12,034 nt of DNA from CAZVWW01 sp964631265 (GTDB lineage: Bacteria > Thermotogota > Thermotogae > MWEM01), in contig CAZVWW010000071.1 of assembly GCA_964631265.1 (NCBI GenBank), forward strand, positions 1 through 12,034. The letters run 5' to 3'. The first letter of the stretch is position 1, and every line of letters begins with the position of its first letter. Of this stretch, positions 11,981 through 12,034 are shown piece by piece. The notes under the pieces were generated by a model. That model was not told where the DNA came from. It searched no databases and saw only the letters and a list, made by a program, of their open reading frames with translations. The position numbers were made by a program, and so were the translations under genes.

Positions 11981-12034
11981 TTAATTTTTCTTGATCTGAG
12001 CCATCCCCTTTATCTTCTCCACAGTTGTCTCATT
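11981..12034 (-). CDS. C-terminal end of an unidentified upstream gene (partial)
   Basis: The minus strand is open from the window edge for 17 codons in one frame, ending KIKGMAQIKKN and a TAA stop. The composition (lysine-rich, no rare runs) looks like the end of a real protein, and the frame lies just upstream of a promoter region. Of the other two minus-strand frames, one closes after seven codons and the other begins with a stop. The fragment is too short to identify, and its 5' part lies outside the window. Confidence 0.4.
   Translation of the reverse strand, partial: NETTVEKIKGMAQIKKN

Noticed and set aside
1..12034. CRISPR arrays, insertion sequences, phage or defence genes
   Set aside because: No regularly spaced repeats, transposase-like frames or terminal repeats were seen; the content is housekeeping.

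Overview
The window reads as chromosomal housekeeping DNA from a low-to-mid GC bacterium. Every gene I could support lies on the minus strand, so biological order runs from high to low coordinates. Strong purine-rich ribosome binding sites, extended -10 promoters (TGnTATAAT), split glycine dehydrogenase genes, a GerW/YtfJ-family protein and a clostridial-style pyr cluster with pyrI point to Firmicutes, most likely a Clostridia-like lineage. Similar gene sets occur in other low-GC groups such as spirochaetes, so this placement is an inference.

Right end (12034-7034): the last 17 codons of an unidentified upstream gene, then a pyr promoter (11808-11837), a 43-codon leader reading frame and a perfect intrinsic attenuator just before the pyrB ribosome binding site. 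Then pyrB-pyrI-pyrC-pyrF-pyrE follow with overlaps or gaps of one base. They cover carbamoyl-phosphate to UMP except the dihydroorotate dehydrogenase step: pyrD and pyrK are not in the cluster. A small exported GerW/YtfJ-like gene with its own promoter follows, then a strong terminator (7038-7069).

Middle (7020-2671): hfq and map form a likely two-gene operon ending at a terminator at 5835-5862. Next are gcvPA and gcvPB, the two subunits of the glycine cleavage P-protein, overlapping by 4 bases. Then comes a tRNA-Ala(GGC) gene with its own promoter, a 12-bp hairpin at the very start of its transcript, and a terminator.

Left end (2670-1): a fatty-acid operon fabF-fabZ-acpP driven by an extended -10 promoter and closed by a 16-bp hairpin that contains the acpP stop codon in its loop. 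The last part holds an AT-rich gene for a small two-helix membrane protein of unknown function and nothing else I can call.

The most interesting element is the pyr leader. A reading frame with a good ribosome binding site ends exactly on the last three bases of the ascending arm of the attenuator. This layout resembles the translation-coupled attenuation of enterobacterial pyrBI rather than PyrR control. I corrected several start codons from ribosome binding site spacing (pyrB, pyrE, pyrF, gcvPA, map, the GerW-like gene). I found no mobile element, CRISPR array or defence system.
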